In this document: in pieces, positions 44,200 through 55,880 of the stretch
Numbering within the stretch: the first letter of the stretch is position 1
How the letters are laid out: each line of letters starts with the position of its first letter
Source: Megamerina dolium
Taxonomy: Eukaryota; Arthropoda; Insecta; Diptera; Megamerinidae
Direction of reading: 5' to 3'
Length of the DNA stretch: 64,000 bases
Assembly (NCBI GenBank): GCA_963854835.1
Contig: OY978530.1
Coordinates: forward strand, 21,894,937 to 21,958,936
Notes under the pieces: model-generated
Seen by the model: the letters and a program-made list of their open reading frames with translations, nothing else
What the model was told of the DNA's origin: nothing
Database searches by the model: none
Program-made: the position numbers and the translations under genes

Positions 44200-44499
44200 T
44201 TATCCTATCTCCTCTGTTAAGCGGGATTTCCTTATGAATAGAACACTGTCCCTGACATCCATGGGTGCAAGCTCAGTGGTATCTGTAAAAAAGGCACTCC
44301 CCAGTAGAGTGTGCCTTCTGCGTGCCAAGGCGGGGCATCTACAGAGGAAGTGGTGAACACTTTCCTGCTCTTCCTCGTCCTGGCAGCTGCGACAAAAATC
44401 GTCGGCCGGTAAACCGAGCCTTGCAGCATACCTACCCACAAGCCAGTGGCCCGTGAATACGGCGACTACATTACTGATGGTTTTCCTGCCCATTGACAA
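44200..44499 (-). pseudogene. LOA-D ORF2 C-terminal Cys/His domain
   Basis: AVFTGHWLVGRYAARLGLP, then DFCRSCQDEEE...SVHHFLCRCPALARRR: a full C-x2-C...H...C pattern expected downstream of RNase H in LOA, I and R1-type LINEs, with a role in nucleic-acid contact. Open for 99 codons. Confidence 0.8.
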
Positions 44500-44601
44500 C
44501 AGTGAACGAGTTCGTCTATTGTCAAGAGATAGCCAGATTTTTCTGGTGGTAGCACAAGAGCTCTCATCCCGCCATCTTCTGTTGGCTATGGTGAGATAAT
44601 G

Positions 44602-45060
44602 TTATGTGATAAGAAGCTTGCATGTTGCAAGCGGAATTCCGGCTTGATCCGATGGATAGATCTCTGGCAACCTAGTGCTCGATCTCGCCAATTCATCTGC
44701 CTCACAGTTCCCTGGAATGTCCCTATGCCCCGGTACCCATACAATGTTTACATTGTAGTGCTCCGCTAGCTCGTTTAGAGCTGAGCGGCATTTAAGGGCA
44801 AGTGCCGATTTGGCGAACGTTCCTGCGAGAGATTTAATGGCAGCTTGACTGTCGGTGTAGATAAAAACATCTTTGAAAGATATTATATTACAGCGAAGCC
44901 ACGTTGCCGCCTCTTTTATAGCCATTATCTCAGCTTGAAAAACACTGCAAAAGTCGGGTAATCGGAACTTGAGTTTAACACGTAAGGAATTTGAAAAGAC
45001 GCCACCTCCTACTCTATCCTCCAATTTGGAGCCATCTGTGTACAGTTGGACCGATTGAAC
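44602..45060 (-). pseudogene. LOA-D RNase H
   Basis: Blocks LYTDGSKLEDRVGGGVFS-like (first Asp, about 45050-45000), CSVFQAEIMAIKEAATWLRC (Glu), DVFIYTDSQAAIKSL (second Asp) and NIVWVPGHRDIPGNCEADELA (His and last Asp). All four acidic positions and the His are present, so this domain itself is well preserved. 140 codons open from 45024. Confidence 0.9.
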
Positions 45061-45489
45061 TCCAGTTTCGTTGACAATACCCCTATTCCATTCTTCCCTT
45101 GGGGGTATATAGGTTGAGAATCTATTGTCAAAGCATGGTATAGGGATGGTATAGTCGATGGCATTCGGAATCGTAGTGCACTCCCCCAGGATCCTTGAAT
45201 GCCCGTATCCTGGTTGAGCCCAGCGTGAAGTATTGTTTAGCCTAATTGCTGATATCAGAGCTATCTGCTTGCCTTATCTATTTGCCGTCTATGTACCTCC
45301 TTATTTAAGGATTTCCACCAGACTATCACACCGTAAAAAAAATTGGTTTCACGACCGCAGAGTATAGCCATGATACGATTGTAGGACTCATCCCCCATAT
45401 TTTACCTATGGCTTTCTTATAGGAATAGAGTGCTTCTGTTGTTTTACGAACCCTTTCCTCCGTGTTTGGTTTCCAACTTAGTTTGTATC

Positions 45490-46508
45490 TTAAGTTATAC
45501 CCAAGTACTTCGCCTGTTCAGTTACCTTTAGACTAATCCTCCAAATTCTAGGTAAAGTAAAAATAGGTATTTTATGCTTTCTAGTAAAGAGGACTAGCTC
45601 AGTTTTGGCAGGGTTGATGGCCAGACCAGAGTTTGAAGCCCATTTGGACAGGATTGATAAGGCATGGTTTATCACTTTGGTGAGTGTATTTAAATATTTT
45701 CCCGATGCCACAAGTGCCACGTCATCTGCATAAGCCACCGCTTTGCACCCCGTGGCCTGTAAAGATATGAGAACGTCATTGATGGTTAAGCTCCACAATG
45801 CTTGCCCTTAATCGCAAATCTACTAATGCATGAGGTACCCAATTTTGAGTTTATCATTCTTTGCTTTAGCAACAGACTAATGAATCTAATAATAGATTCA
45901 TCTACCTTAAGCATAGCAAGAGAGTTTTCGACTGCTTCTGGCCCCCTCAATATATAGAAAGGTGACCAAGCTATATTCTTTGCAGTGCAAAGATGTTTCG
46001 ATCTTCTGCACAAGTGAGTGAAGGGCTGTCTCAACGGACTTGCCTTTGTTATATGAGTATTGCAATGAAGAGATATTCTTAGTATCTATAGAGCCCCTTA
46101 AGTGCACATCAAGTAGTCTTTCAAGGGTTCTTAATAAGAGTGGGGCGTTTTTCCGCTTTTAGGGATAAACACCACGTTAACTTGTAGCCATGTCTTGGGG
46201 ACATAGCATAGTCTTAGGCACGCATAGAAGATTACTTCCAACCAAGGTGTTAGAAGGTCCGCACACTTCTGCATATCCGCGGGTATAATACCATCAGGTG
46301 CTGGTGACTTGAATGGTTTAAAAATATTTATCGCCCAATTAGTCTTTGTTTTACTGATTATTTTGTGCGGGACGTCGTAGATAATTCTACTATGATTAAC
46401 ATTGGGAGTTCGGCCGTGACTGTCCTCCAAACAGCCTGGAAAATAGGTATCAATTAGTATCCGAAGAGTTTCCAGAATTGAAGTAGTCCAATCACTATCC
46501 CCCTTCAT
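45490..46508 (-). pseudogene. LOA-D reverse transcriptase
   Basis: First part (46508-46131): FKPFKSPAPDGIIPADMQ and WLQVNVVFIPKSGKTP. Middle (46107-45907): QYSYNKGKSVETALHSLVQK, then broken. Last (45798-45490): CKAVAYADDVALVASGKYL with catalytic YADD, NPAKTELVLFTRKHKIPIF and KYLGIT. Frameshifts at 46130, 45910 and 45790 separate the parts. Confidence 0.85.
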
Positions 46509-46739
46509 AATGAAGCTGGGTGTAACTGGATTCGTTGCGAGAATCTTTCGTAGGCGGCTTGCCTCTGAAATTTCTTCTATGTTGCTGCAAAAGTCATTCC
46601 ATGATTATCTTTTTGCTCTCCTAATCGCCTTTTTAAACACTCGTAGGCTCTCCTTATATGGTTGCCATTGATGAGTGATTTTGGCTTGGTTGAATTGTTG
46701 TAGACACTCCTTCCTTAGAGTGATGATCTCTACCGACCA

Positions 46740-47489
46740 TCACGGAGGTCTCTTCTTTTTTGGAGTCCTTCTCATTGGACAGGACGCTACAGTAGCTTTC
46801 CTGCAAGCTTCTGTAATTTGTTCAACAGCGACCTCAAGCTGCTCCTCATTTTGCAGGCTTGAGGGCGCCTGAGTAAGGGATTTATTCAGGGTGGCTTTAT
46901 ACTTGTCCCAATTTGTGCGTTTCCTATTTAAAAATGGTATCTGCTTTTGTGGCCTTATATCAAGGCGGAAGCTAATATACCTATGATCCGAGAAAGTGTG
47001 TTCTTTGTCAACCCTCCATTCCCTAACTAGACAGTCCGAAGAGTCGTGTGTGAGGATTATATCTAAAACCTCCTCCCTGTTGCAGGTAATAAAGGTCGGT
47101 TCTGTACCCATATTTGCGAGAGTCAAGTTAGAACTAATAATATATTCAAAAAGTGACTCACCTCGTTCGTTGTTATCTGAGCTGCCCCAGATATAATGGT
47201 GTGCGTTGGCTTCGGCTCCCATCACCAGATTCGCGTCGCATTTCTCCGCCTCCCGAACTGCCTTCCTTATTATAGGGTGAGGTGGGGGCTGAGTGTGGTC
47301 GTGAGCCATGTACGCAGACATCAGCCAATATATATGGGATTGATGATCTAGCGCGATGGTCACATCGGTGTCCTCGACGTCACAGCATAGTAAATTATCC
47401 TCATCCGCTGTGCTAACTTCCACATCTCGGAAGAGGTCTCCAACCATATCAGACGTTGACAGGATATCGCTGTTTCCGGCACACGACAT
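46740..47489 (-). pseudogene. LOA-D endonuclease, N-terminus missing
   Basis: YMAHDHTQPPPHP, LVMGAEANAHHYIWGSSDNN, ERGESLFEYIISSNLTLAN, PTFITCNREEVLDIILTHDS and HTFSDHRYISFRLDIRPQ, then the linker to RT. The opening ~90 residues of the EEP fold (the QINLxxSK and QEPW blocks) are absent: ORF1 and the EN middle are separated by only ~250 bp of unrelated acidic coding sequence. Confidence 0.85.
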
Positions 47490-47509
47490 GTCCTCAATCG
47501 GGGCCGAAC

Positions 47510-48504
47510 TTACTTTCGTATCCCCTGGTTTGGATCTACTTTTCCTGCGTCTTTTTCATAGACTTTCAGGGTGATTTGGGAGAAGCCATAGCTTATCACC
47601 CCTTTCTGTTTGGCGAGAGGTGCCAAGGATTGCTCATTTAAGATCACAACGACCTGTCTTGAGTTCTCCTTGGCCTCTCCCACCTTCACAACCCTCCAAT
47701 CATCTGTGGGAAGGGATGAATTTGCGAGCCGCATATGATCCAAGATTTTCTTAGGATCTGACGGCTCTGCTGGAATGCAGGGTGACCTGGGTCTATTGGC
47801 GATTTGTTCCCAAGGATCGGCCTCAAGCCAAGCGTTGGGCCAAATCTCCCCAACATTCGCGATGGCCTCTCTAAAGAGATCTGTCGATCGCTGGTCCGCG
47901 CAGGACATTAGTTTGATGCGTCCTTGATGCCATCCGGCATCTCTGCAGCAAACGACCGGGCTAGGGTTCCTCGCCAGGATATCCCTGTATATCCTTAGGA
48001 GACTTATCTCCACTAGGCGCCATTGCCCGAATGGCAGTGCTCCATCTTCATGGTTCCTATCAATGACGGCAAGGGTAAGGTGGTCCTTTACCACGTCACT
48101 GAAGGAACCCGCTTGGATATTGAATGTCGCCGAAGCCGAAGTTTTCGCCTTTTTTGCTTAGACAGCTGCTCTTCTTGCTAGCTTTGCCGTTCGGACGCAA
48201 GTCCAGAAGAACGGGCATTTTCGCGTTCAGCGAGTATGCCTTTTGCCCACTCCAGAGATTCTTTTTCTCGCTCTGAGAGTTCTGTTACCGGGACTCCACT
48301 GAGCTTTTCAGTAATTCTGAAAGCTGCTCTTCTTTCCCGATATGTCCGGATGGACCCGCTAATTGGTTTAGCGGCAGTAGCTGAAGTTGATGGAGCTAAG
48401 TCCAAATGGGATGTGGCTGCTGAAACAGGAGTCGCAATCTTTGTTAGTGTGTTAGTAGTAGCGGGTCTTGATATGGTGGTCACAAACGCTTTGCTAACTT
48501 GCAC
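47510..48504 (-). pseudogene. LOA-D ORF1 (DUF4780-type)
   Basis: N-terminal Thr/Ser/Ala-rich segment and a charged helix (48504-48178), then, after a stop, 194 codons: VKDHLTLAVIDRNHEDGALP, WHQGRIKLMSCADQRSTDLF, EIWPNAWLEADPWEQIANRP, LPTDDWRVVKVGEAKENSRQ and VVVILNEQSLAPLAKQKG. The last two blocks resemble the DUF4780 tail. Matches LOA-A ORF1 block by block. Confidence 0.75.
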
Positions 48505-48990
48505 TCGATTCCAGTGGTTTGGTGAGCAGAACTGGTGAGCTCCTGCGTACAGTTGCTTTAGGGACAGCGGAGGAGCCTGACTTTAGTATCTTATGCTCCA
48601 CGCTTCCCGAAGAAGTTACAATTTGGGACGAGTCCCTGTGGTGTCCGATTTGGACGTGGGCCTGCCCTCCAGGGGAGGCCTTTGGGGTTTTCGGAATTGT
48701 CCGAGGCAATTTTTATTTTGTGGTCCATATTTCATATACGACCTCTTACCCGACGTATCAGGCATCGCGGTCTAATCTAATTAGGAGGGACTTGGAGGTC
48801 GTCCGAAGCAGAGCCCTATACTAAGGAAAGTCCACAGTTACTACCTGAGGCGGACAGGTATCAGAGAGGCTCCGTTAAAATATAGCCAGCAAAGTCCCCC
48901 GGCTGCAAACTAACCAGTGGGCACGGAAACGCCTAACACCCTGGATTGGGGGAAGGATTTTATCGACTCCCAGGTCTAGATCCGTAGTGT

Positions 48991-49234
48991 TCTGTTAATT
49001 AGCAGGGTCACATCAAGCAGGATGTGACAGAGTCACGCACTAGCGGTCTTGGTCAGATAGAAGCTAGCGTCGTATATAAAGCTACGGCTGTATTGCGCAT
49101 ATTCTGACCCTGCAAAGAAAGTGCAGATCTGCAAATACACAGACGCGCGAATATGCCTGACCCCAAGTACACTCGTACACCCACACACCCGCACACCTGC
49201 ACACTTGCTTGACCCTAGAATGATATACAGTATT
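48991..49234. other. CA-rich stretch, unassigned
   Basis: Contains CACACCCACACACCCGCAC-type sequence at about 49170-49200 and a short inverted pair AGGGTCACATC / GATGTGACAGAG (49002-49030). No gene seen. Confidence 0.4.
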
Positions 49235-49862
49235 TTAGTATGGTGAACAAGTGTTGATAAGAAGACATACGTCAAGAAACTAGAAAAATTACAGAGAGTT
49301 ACAGAGCTGTGTATAACTGGCGCAATAGGCACCACCCCTACAGCAGCACTAGACAAACTACCAAACTTACATTCGATAGGGCTAGTGGCTAAGAATTTTG
49401 AGAAGAAATCGGCACTTAGACTTATGGTCACAAAAGAACTAATACAACGGCCTTCTGGCCACAGCAAGATACACAGGGGTTTAAACGCCAGCTCGCACTA
49501 TGTTATTCCCCAGGTCAACTTCAATAGTGCACCGAGTATAGTGTTATAGCAAGAGGGGTGGCGGAAGGGCATCAACATGGATTGCCACTTCTACAGCCTG
49601 TTTACCGGCAGATCCAAAACAGCAGAAGGTGTTGGGGCTGCAGTGTTCTGTTCGGAGCTTGTCCTTAAACAGTCATATAAGCTCCCAGATCACTGCAGTG
49701 TCTTCCAGGCTGAGATCTGCACCGCTATAAAGGCAGCAGAGCTGGTGATTCAACGCACTCCTCTTAACTCTCACGTTAATATATTCATTGACAGCCAAGA
49801 AGCCATTAAGGCAATAGTAGAATTAAAGTGAATGAAGAGTAGACGCACTTACCAAACCTGGC
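49235..49862 (+). pseudogene. LOA-E: RT end and RNase H fragment
   Basis: LEKLQRVTELCITGAIGTTP then TAALDKLPNLHSIGLVAKNF, the RT-to-RNase H connection of LOA elements, and RNase H start LFTGRSKTAEGVGAAVF (catalytic Asp changed), CSVFQAEICTAIKAAELVI and VNIFIDSQEAIKAIVE. It ends abruptly at about 49862 at the gypsy boundary. Confidence 0.8.
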
Positions 49863-49878
49863 GGAAGCCTACCGGAGT

Positions 49879-50391
49879 TCAGCTCGTTACACATACATCC
49901 TCCACTATCCACATTGAAAACTTTTCGTAGTCTACTACGGCAGTAACTTCCTGGCAATGATCAATCACCATTCCTTTCTTCATAACTGTAGATGTATTAG
50001 TTGGATTTAATATTCGCACCGGTATTATTACCATTTCTTTAGGTTCCACTAACGTTCTACCAAGTATGATGTTTTTATTCTTCATTTCTTTATCCGCTTC
50101 CACTACCCACAACTTTCCTGTCCCATCATCAATCATGAAATCAACACCAATTATTACGTCATCGATGATTTCGGCCACAATGAATTCATGTTTCCATGTG
50201 CAACTTCCAAGAGATACTCGCTTCTTTATCTTACCCATAATTTGTGCATCCTCACCCGTTGCTGTACGCAATTTTATTCCCATTAAAGGCTCAAACCTCT
50301 TTACCAAATCGCTCTTGATTATAGAATGTGATGCACCAGTCTCCAGGATTAACATGAACTCCATATTGTCCAGTTTTCCATCAATAGTCAA
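49879..50391 (-). pseudogene. Gypsy aspartic protease region, active Asp changed
   Basis: 170 codons: DNMEFMLILETGASHSIIKS, where the canonical D-T-G of retropepsins reads E-T-G, then GKIKKRVSLGSCTWKHEFIV and DDVIIGVDFMIDDGTGKLWV. Otherwise an undamaged retropepsin pattern. It ends at 49879 with no RT following. Confidence 0.8.
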
Positions 50392-50470
50392 GCTGCTTCA
50401 CACACGCTGTAGTTCTGAAATGTGAATTATGGAGCAACCTACTGTTCACGCCCCGCTGAACTGACTCGGT

Positions 50471-51397
50471 TTAGTTTAACGATGAATTTGTGTTAGTGGA
50501 TCGATTGCTGTCCACCTTATTCTCCTTCTTTTGGCTTCCTGGAGAATGCGATCTTGATCGCTTTTGTGGTTTATTGCAAATGAAGCACTTACCAGTAAAC
50601 TTATTTTCACGATGACCTGTTGTTCTTGCATCGTGTTGCACTACTGACTTGAATGCCTGACACACTGCTTCAACCAGATCTGATGTTTTTGTCTCTACTT
50701 GGCGTACTCGTGGCATTGGTCGATATATTAAACTGACGGCTTCATACGTCCAGGTACTACTAACTGTTTCCGCATATGTGATCTTTACTGACATGACTAG
50801 GGCACGCTTAGTCTCTCCGTAGTGAATACCATCTATGAATGCCTCTATTTTCATTTTCTCGATGAATTCATAAGAATTACCAGAGAACGCACTCTCGCGC
50901 TCTAATTTCTCAAGCTTTTCTTATAAGTCATCATGTCTGTCTACATGTTCCTTCAACTTATCATCCAGATCATCTACATGTTCCTTCAGCTCTGTGACTC
51001 TGTCCTTAATAGCTCTGGAAATTTCGTGAAATCTGAGATCAATTACTTTCTGTAGATTCTCGATGACGTGTCCTTGGCGAGCCGAATGTTCTTGAAACCT
51101 GGAGTCAACTCTTTTCTGGAATTCTACCATAAGGTTTTCAAACGAGACGTATTTTCTTGTAGTTGCAACAGCTTTCATGAAATCCATAAGTTGACCACTC
51201 GAATTTATCTTGCTCTCTTCCTCAGCGTGCACGACTGCATGTATCTCGGCTCCCTCAAAGAACTTATGTTCTTTTACATTCATACCCTTACCCTCACCAT
51301 CAGTTCTGCTTTTGTACCTGATGACCATAGATTCATCTCTGACAACTGTTTTTTTCAGTTGGTCCACTTTCAGTTGGTCAATTTTCACCATCTTCAC
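50471..51397 (-). pseudogene. Gypsy Gag
   Basis: Frame 1 (51397-50921, 158 codons) starts with Lys-rich KIDQLKVDQLKKTV and has a long coiled-coil-like region (VIENLQKVIDLRFHEISRAI, DDLDDKLKEHVDRHDD). Frame 2 (50854-50471) has FIDGIHYGETKRALVMS and a single CxxC (GKCFICNKPQ) where a CCHC or CHCC knuckle would be; the second half is replaced by Arg/Ser-rich sequence. One break at about 50900. Confidence 0.65.
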
Positions 51398-51440
51398 AGC
51401 AATTGTTACGTTTTTATTTTATGAACGTTAATTCTATTCT

Positions 51441-52690
51441 ATAGATAGGGCATTAGTAGAGATATAGTTTAACAAACCACGGGCAGTATGATAATTCATC
51501 AATAATAAAATCTCCGCATATAACAAGATTGTCATAGTCAAGCTTACTTACTTACTTATGTGGCCATAACAACCGAATATCGATTTAGGCCGAAAATAAC
51601 ATGCTTCTCTGTTCTTCGCTAGCTGGCCCCAGTTAGAAATTCCAAACGCCGTCAGGTTCTCCAGTACTTGGTCTTTCCACCGGAGGTTTGGTCTTCCTCT
51701 TCTACGTCGTCCTCCAGCGGGTTCCGAATATAACACATTCTTAGCTGGAGCGTGTTCTTCCATTCGCTCGACATGACCTAGCCAGCGCAGCCGCTGGATT
51801 TTGATGCGCTTTACTATGTCAATATCGGCATACAGCTCGAACAGCTCATGGTTGTACCTTATTCGGTACTCGCCACCAACGCAAATAGGTCCAAAGATGT
51901 TGCGTAGGACTTTTCTCTCGAAAACTCTAAGCATTCGCTCATCCGAGGTGGAAATTGTCCAGGCTTCAGCACGCCATATGTTAGGACAGGCATGATGAGA
52001 GACTTGTTGAGTGTAGTTTTCGTTCTTCAAGAGAGGGCTCGACTTCTCAATTGCTTACTCAGCCCAAAGTAACACGTGTTAGCAAGAGTTATCCTACGCA
52101 TGATCTCCAAGCTTACGTCATTACTGCTGTTAATGCTGGTTCCAAGATAGACAAAGTTCCTTACTACTTCAAAAGCGTAGTTGTCAACAGTGACGTGCTG
52201 TCCAAGACGCCGGGACTCTTTGTTTGTTGACACTAGATACTTCGTCTTGCCCTCGTTCTCCGTGAGACCCATCCGACGCGACTCTCTTTCCAACTCTGAG
52301 AATGCTGCACTGACTGCTCGCGTGTTCATGCCGATTATGTCAATATCGTCGGCATACGCTAACAGCATGACACTTTTCAATCATAGTCAATCAGTCTTTC
52401 AAAAACATCAAGGAAAACTGAATCAAGGCTGAAGCCACGATGTGCATTATAAACACACGATATCAGAAGCTTGGCACAACTGTCAAATATTTCAAAGAGT
52501 CTTCAAAGATATACTTTATATAGTCCAATTTAGGACCATTTAAGCTTGGAGCGTTAAAATGACCAACATTTAGACCACTACGTTGCTTACAGAGTATGTA
52601 AACCAGAGTTCTTGTCTTCTCATCAACTAGACATTCCAAAGCGATTGTTAGGAATTGCAAGATCGGCAATCGGATTCAAAAACAAACGAA
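51441..52690 (-). mobile_element. LINE-F: endonuclease fragment of a jockey/CR1-like LINE
   Basis: Minus-strand frames: LNVGHFNAPSLNGPKLDYIK (about 52580-52520), LLISCVYNAHRGFSLDSVFL and DVFERLIDYD (about 52480-52390), then, across RTE-C, LVICGDFIIDEL (about 51535-51500). These are the opening blocks and the 'GDF' catalytic block of an EEP endonuclease of a different LINE group from LOA. RTE-C inserted between YD and LV. Confidence 0.7.
51542..52380 (-). mobile_element. RTE-C: 5'-truncated RTE with 10-bp TSD
   Basis: It has a (TTAC)n tail at 51542 and TCATAGTCAA on both sides (51532-51541 and 52381-52390). It covers the last ~280 codons of [37 protein letters not shown] (52380-52027), then [36 protein letters not shown] (52030-51548). 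A 2-nt insertion near 51970 shifts the frame. About 15 bp are missing near the C-terminus. Confidence 0.93.
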
Positions 52691-53509
52691 CACGGCACTA
52701 TAACATTAAAATAATAATAAGAAGAAGAACAAAGTAATAAGAAAGAGATAACATTAAAATAAAAAGAAGAATAAAGAAATAAGAAAGAAAGAAGATAGAA
52801 TACGAGAGGTAAAGAAAAGCAAAGTGATAGATATGAAGAATAAGCTTGAAATAGAAAATTTGTTATATAACTTAAAATTAAAATTTCAAACATTAAGTAT
52901 ATAATCAATAATCAAACTGGTTCAAACAGTGATTCAAATAAAGATAACAAAAGCCCAACAACCAATAAGCATGTCATATTACTATCTATGTTAGCTGTAT
53001 CATTTACAATGTGTGCAGTCACATCATGTTTCGCTTTCACATATACATTGCTGCGCAAAGAGAAAACAGCTGCTTATCGATTATTCCTTCTAAGTTTATT
53101 GACATAATTTATTAAATCACGGCTTCTCTTTGCCAAGCTTTCATGCAAGTGAATACAAGTATTATTGTATTGTGTTTACTACGTATGATGACACACATAG
53201 CAATGTAGTAAACCCAAATGCTAGTATTTGTTTCATAGACGATAGATATTTCAAAAAACTATCAACAATAAATACAATAAATCTGTGTAATGGAAAAGTG
53301 AGTTTCATTATTGCAAATAATGCAAAAATTATGTATTATCTCCACAAAAAACGGAAGTGGTTTTAATGCTCATAAAAAAATAAAGCGGTACAGAACACTT
53401 GCGTTTCTAAAAAGGACACATACAAAATATAGGCCTTTCTGGACATGTGTAAGTTATACATATGTTCACGAACCTTTAAAGAAACATACAATTCGAAACA
53501 TTTCGCAGG
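52691..53509. other. AT-rich DNA, no gene seen
   Basis: A purine-rich run AAGAAGAAGAACAAAG/GAAAGAAAGAAG at 52710-52800. No recognised coding sequence; the short frames at 53130-53420 look like chance. Confidence 0.5.
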
Positions 53510-54740
53510 TGGAAACAAATGGGCTGTTAGCTAATCCCGCTAAGACTGGTTTGGTACTCTTTACCAGAAGGAGAAAGACTGATGGACTCATTCTTCTGCT
53601 CTCAAGGGGCTACTATTCAGCTATCCAGAGAGGTTAAGTATATGGGAGTTATTCCGGATAGTAAACTTCTCTGGAAGTCACACGTTTAGCATAAAATATC
53701 TAAGGCATTTTCTGCCTTTTGGCAAGACGTGGGGACTTCAACCTAGCAATACCCTGTGGATCTACACTGATATGATAACACCAATCGACTATCCAGTCGA
53801 CTATCCCTTGTGGAAGTGAAGAAAACCTTATCAAGCGTACAACGTACTGGGGCCTTCCCTATCACATCTGGCCCAGCTCTTGATGCTATGATTTATCTTC
53901 CCCCACTTGATGTTTTCATCCGAGGAGAGGCCATTAAGGCCATCTGTAGGTTGATTCATAATGGACACTGGTACGTCCCTATTCCGGCTCTGGATAGCAG
54001 TGGCACAGGCGTGAACTTTTTAGCTCTGTCTATGACCTGGGACTCCAAACCGTCTACGATCGTACTAGAAAAGCGATATAAAGTAGATCTACCTGTCAGA
54101 CCCTGAAGCTGAGCCCGGTGGATCTTGAATCTGCATTTTCACTGATGCCTCCAGGACTGAAGAAGGTTCTGGTTCTGGAGTCTTCGTGTAAACTGACGGA
54201 GCTCAACTGTTCTTTTCCCTTGGTATGTATGCATCTGTCTTTCAGGTAAAGGTGTATGCAATACAGATAGCAATGGATTATATCGTCGTCAAGTGGCTGA
54301 AAGGCAAGTTTATTTGTATCTGCAGTGACAGTTAGGCTGCGCTGCTGACCTTGGACAACACTATCACGACATCCAAAATAGTGGAGGTCTGCAAATCAAG
54401 TCTAAATTATGTCGGAAGACATAATGGCTTAGCGCTGATGTGGGTCCCTGGCCACGTGGGAATTGCAGGCAATGGGACCTCTGATGCATTAGCAAGAGAA
54501 GGTTCTACGTCTGATTAAGTCGGCCTTGAGTATACTTTGCCACTACCCACTGGAGCCATCAAGGCCACGGTCAACGCCTAGGCTAATCTAGTCTATAAGG
54601 CGACCTAGCAGGCCGAGGAGGCTGCAGATGGTCGAAATCCATGTTACCTAACATATCGAGTAAATGATCGCATTTCCTCCTATCTTTTTGGACTTGACGT
54701 GCTGAGAGCCGAAACTCTTTGGTATTTAGCACTACAGGAT
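53510..54740 (+). pseudogene. LOA-G: RT end and RNase H, heavily decayed
   Basis: NGLLANPAKTGLVLFTRRRK (RT thumb), LSSVQRTGAFPITSGPALDA then MIYLPPLDVFIRGEAIKAIC (connection), and RNase H: FQVKVYAIQIAMDYIVVKWL (Glu changed), ICICSDS, GLALMWVPGHVGIAGNGTSD and ALAREGS. Stops throughout. Older than the other LOA fragments judging by density of breaks. Confidence 0.75.
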
Positions 54741-55880
54741 CTACTCCGATTTCTTCGGAGAACAGGTAGATTTAAAACACAATAAATGTCTGAGTACTGC
54801 GCTTTATTTCTTATTGTTCCAAAAACCGCTATATCGCTATAAAATCGCTATATTAGTTGTTGCGTTAAGTGATACTCCCTCTCATACCATCACGAATCTC
54901 TCTACGAGAGTTACGATAAATCGATCGTTTATCACAACAAGGAAAGGTGATCCCTTGTTTTTGTTTTTTTCGCTTTGGATTTATAGATAAAATACATGCA
55001 TTCCCACTAATTAGAAATTAAGAGAAACCTCTGGCTTCACAAACTAAAAACAATATATCGTATATTGTTTAGTACAACATCCACACTTCTCAAATACAAA
55101 TTGTTGCTTTTCCCCTCAGAATAATAATTTATATATTGATGATTAAACAATGATTTGTGCCCTCTTTTCGTTATAATTTTGCTTGGCATACATGCAATGA
55201 CAACAGCAATGTTTTTTGTTAAAATTAACATGCAATTATCTGTTGTTGTTGACACTTGCATTTAATCTACCTATTGTGATTTATACGTATCCATAAACCA
55301 CCAACAACAAGTAAACCCAAAAGCAAGCAATAAAGGTATCTAGTCATCATACTCAACAACAAAATGATATTGAGTTGTCTTGGCATATGTGCATACAATA
55401 CATTTGATTAGAAATATAGCGGTAGGATGTATTGTTGCTAAATTTCATTCTTTCAATTTTCGTTTCTCATATGTACTTTCACATGCTACTAAACATTATT
55501 GCATTGGTTAGCAGTTATATACAAAAAAGAAAGCAATAACAATTGTACACTATTTTCTATTGAAAAACACCCAGGGAGAAAAATAGTCACTCTCGATCCT
55601 AAGTTGCTACAGTGCGAACGAACACAATACGATTAATTTCTTTTTGTGCGAGATAATATAGTATAAGTTGGGGAAAGTACAACACAGCGGCTCCCAAACT
55701 TTTATTCGGTACCGCGCGAATATTAACTTTTACATATTACACTACGTCTTTCGGATCAATATCTTACCGGTCACACCGGGAACAAGCAACATAACTCCAG
55801 AATCCCCAGCTTTTCTCTCTCGTTTACAAATTTATATGCAGTAATACCTCGTTGATTCTCTAAATTACCAATAAAATGTC
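54741..55880. other. AT-rich DNA, possibly BEL-2 LTR and leader
   Basis: Directly upstream of a BEL gag on the plus strand, so an LTR and leader are expected here; TGTTGCGTTAAGTGATAC at 54857 could be an LTR start. No repeat partner is in the window to prove this. No other gene seen. Confidence 0.35.

Larger units (their letters stand above)
44130..48990 (-). mobile_element. LOA-D: near full-length LOA LINE (about 4.9 kb)
   Basis: Most complete LOA copy here. On the minus strand: GC-rich 5' region (48990-48520), ORF1 (48504-47510), endonuclease (47489-46740), RT (46508-45490), RNase H (45060-44602), C-terminal Cys/His domain (44499-44200) and 3' end at GGTTAGG-type sequence. RNase H plus this domain order places the family in the LOA clade. 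Multiple stops and frameshifts. Confidence 0.85.
49863..51440 (-). mobile_element. Gypsy element, 5' half (LTR end, gag, protease)
   Basis: Minus strand from an LTR remnant (51437-51403, ending ACGTAACA) straight into gag and protease. Same LTR type as 37886-38046. It is separated from the RT-IN half by about 9.4 kb holding LOA-C, -D and -E. No clear PBS follows the LTR end: only 16 nt separate ACGTAACA from the first ATG. Confidence 0.65.

Noticed and set aside
48519..48824. Plus-strand frames opposite LOA-D ORF1
   Set aside because: Shadow of the minus-strand LINE; no domain and no support on that strand. The same holds for frames opposite RTE, BEL and LOA genes elsewhere.
53130..53366. 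Small secreted or membrane protein
   Set aside because: AT-rich chance frame with no signal peptide, domain or conserved neighbour.
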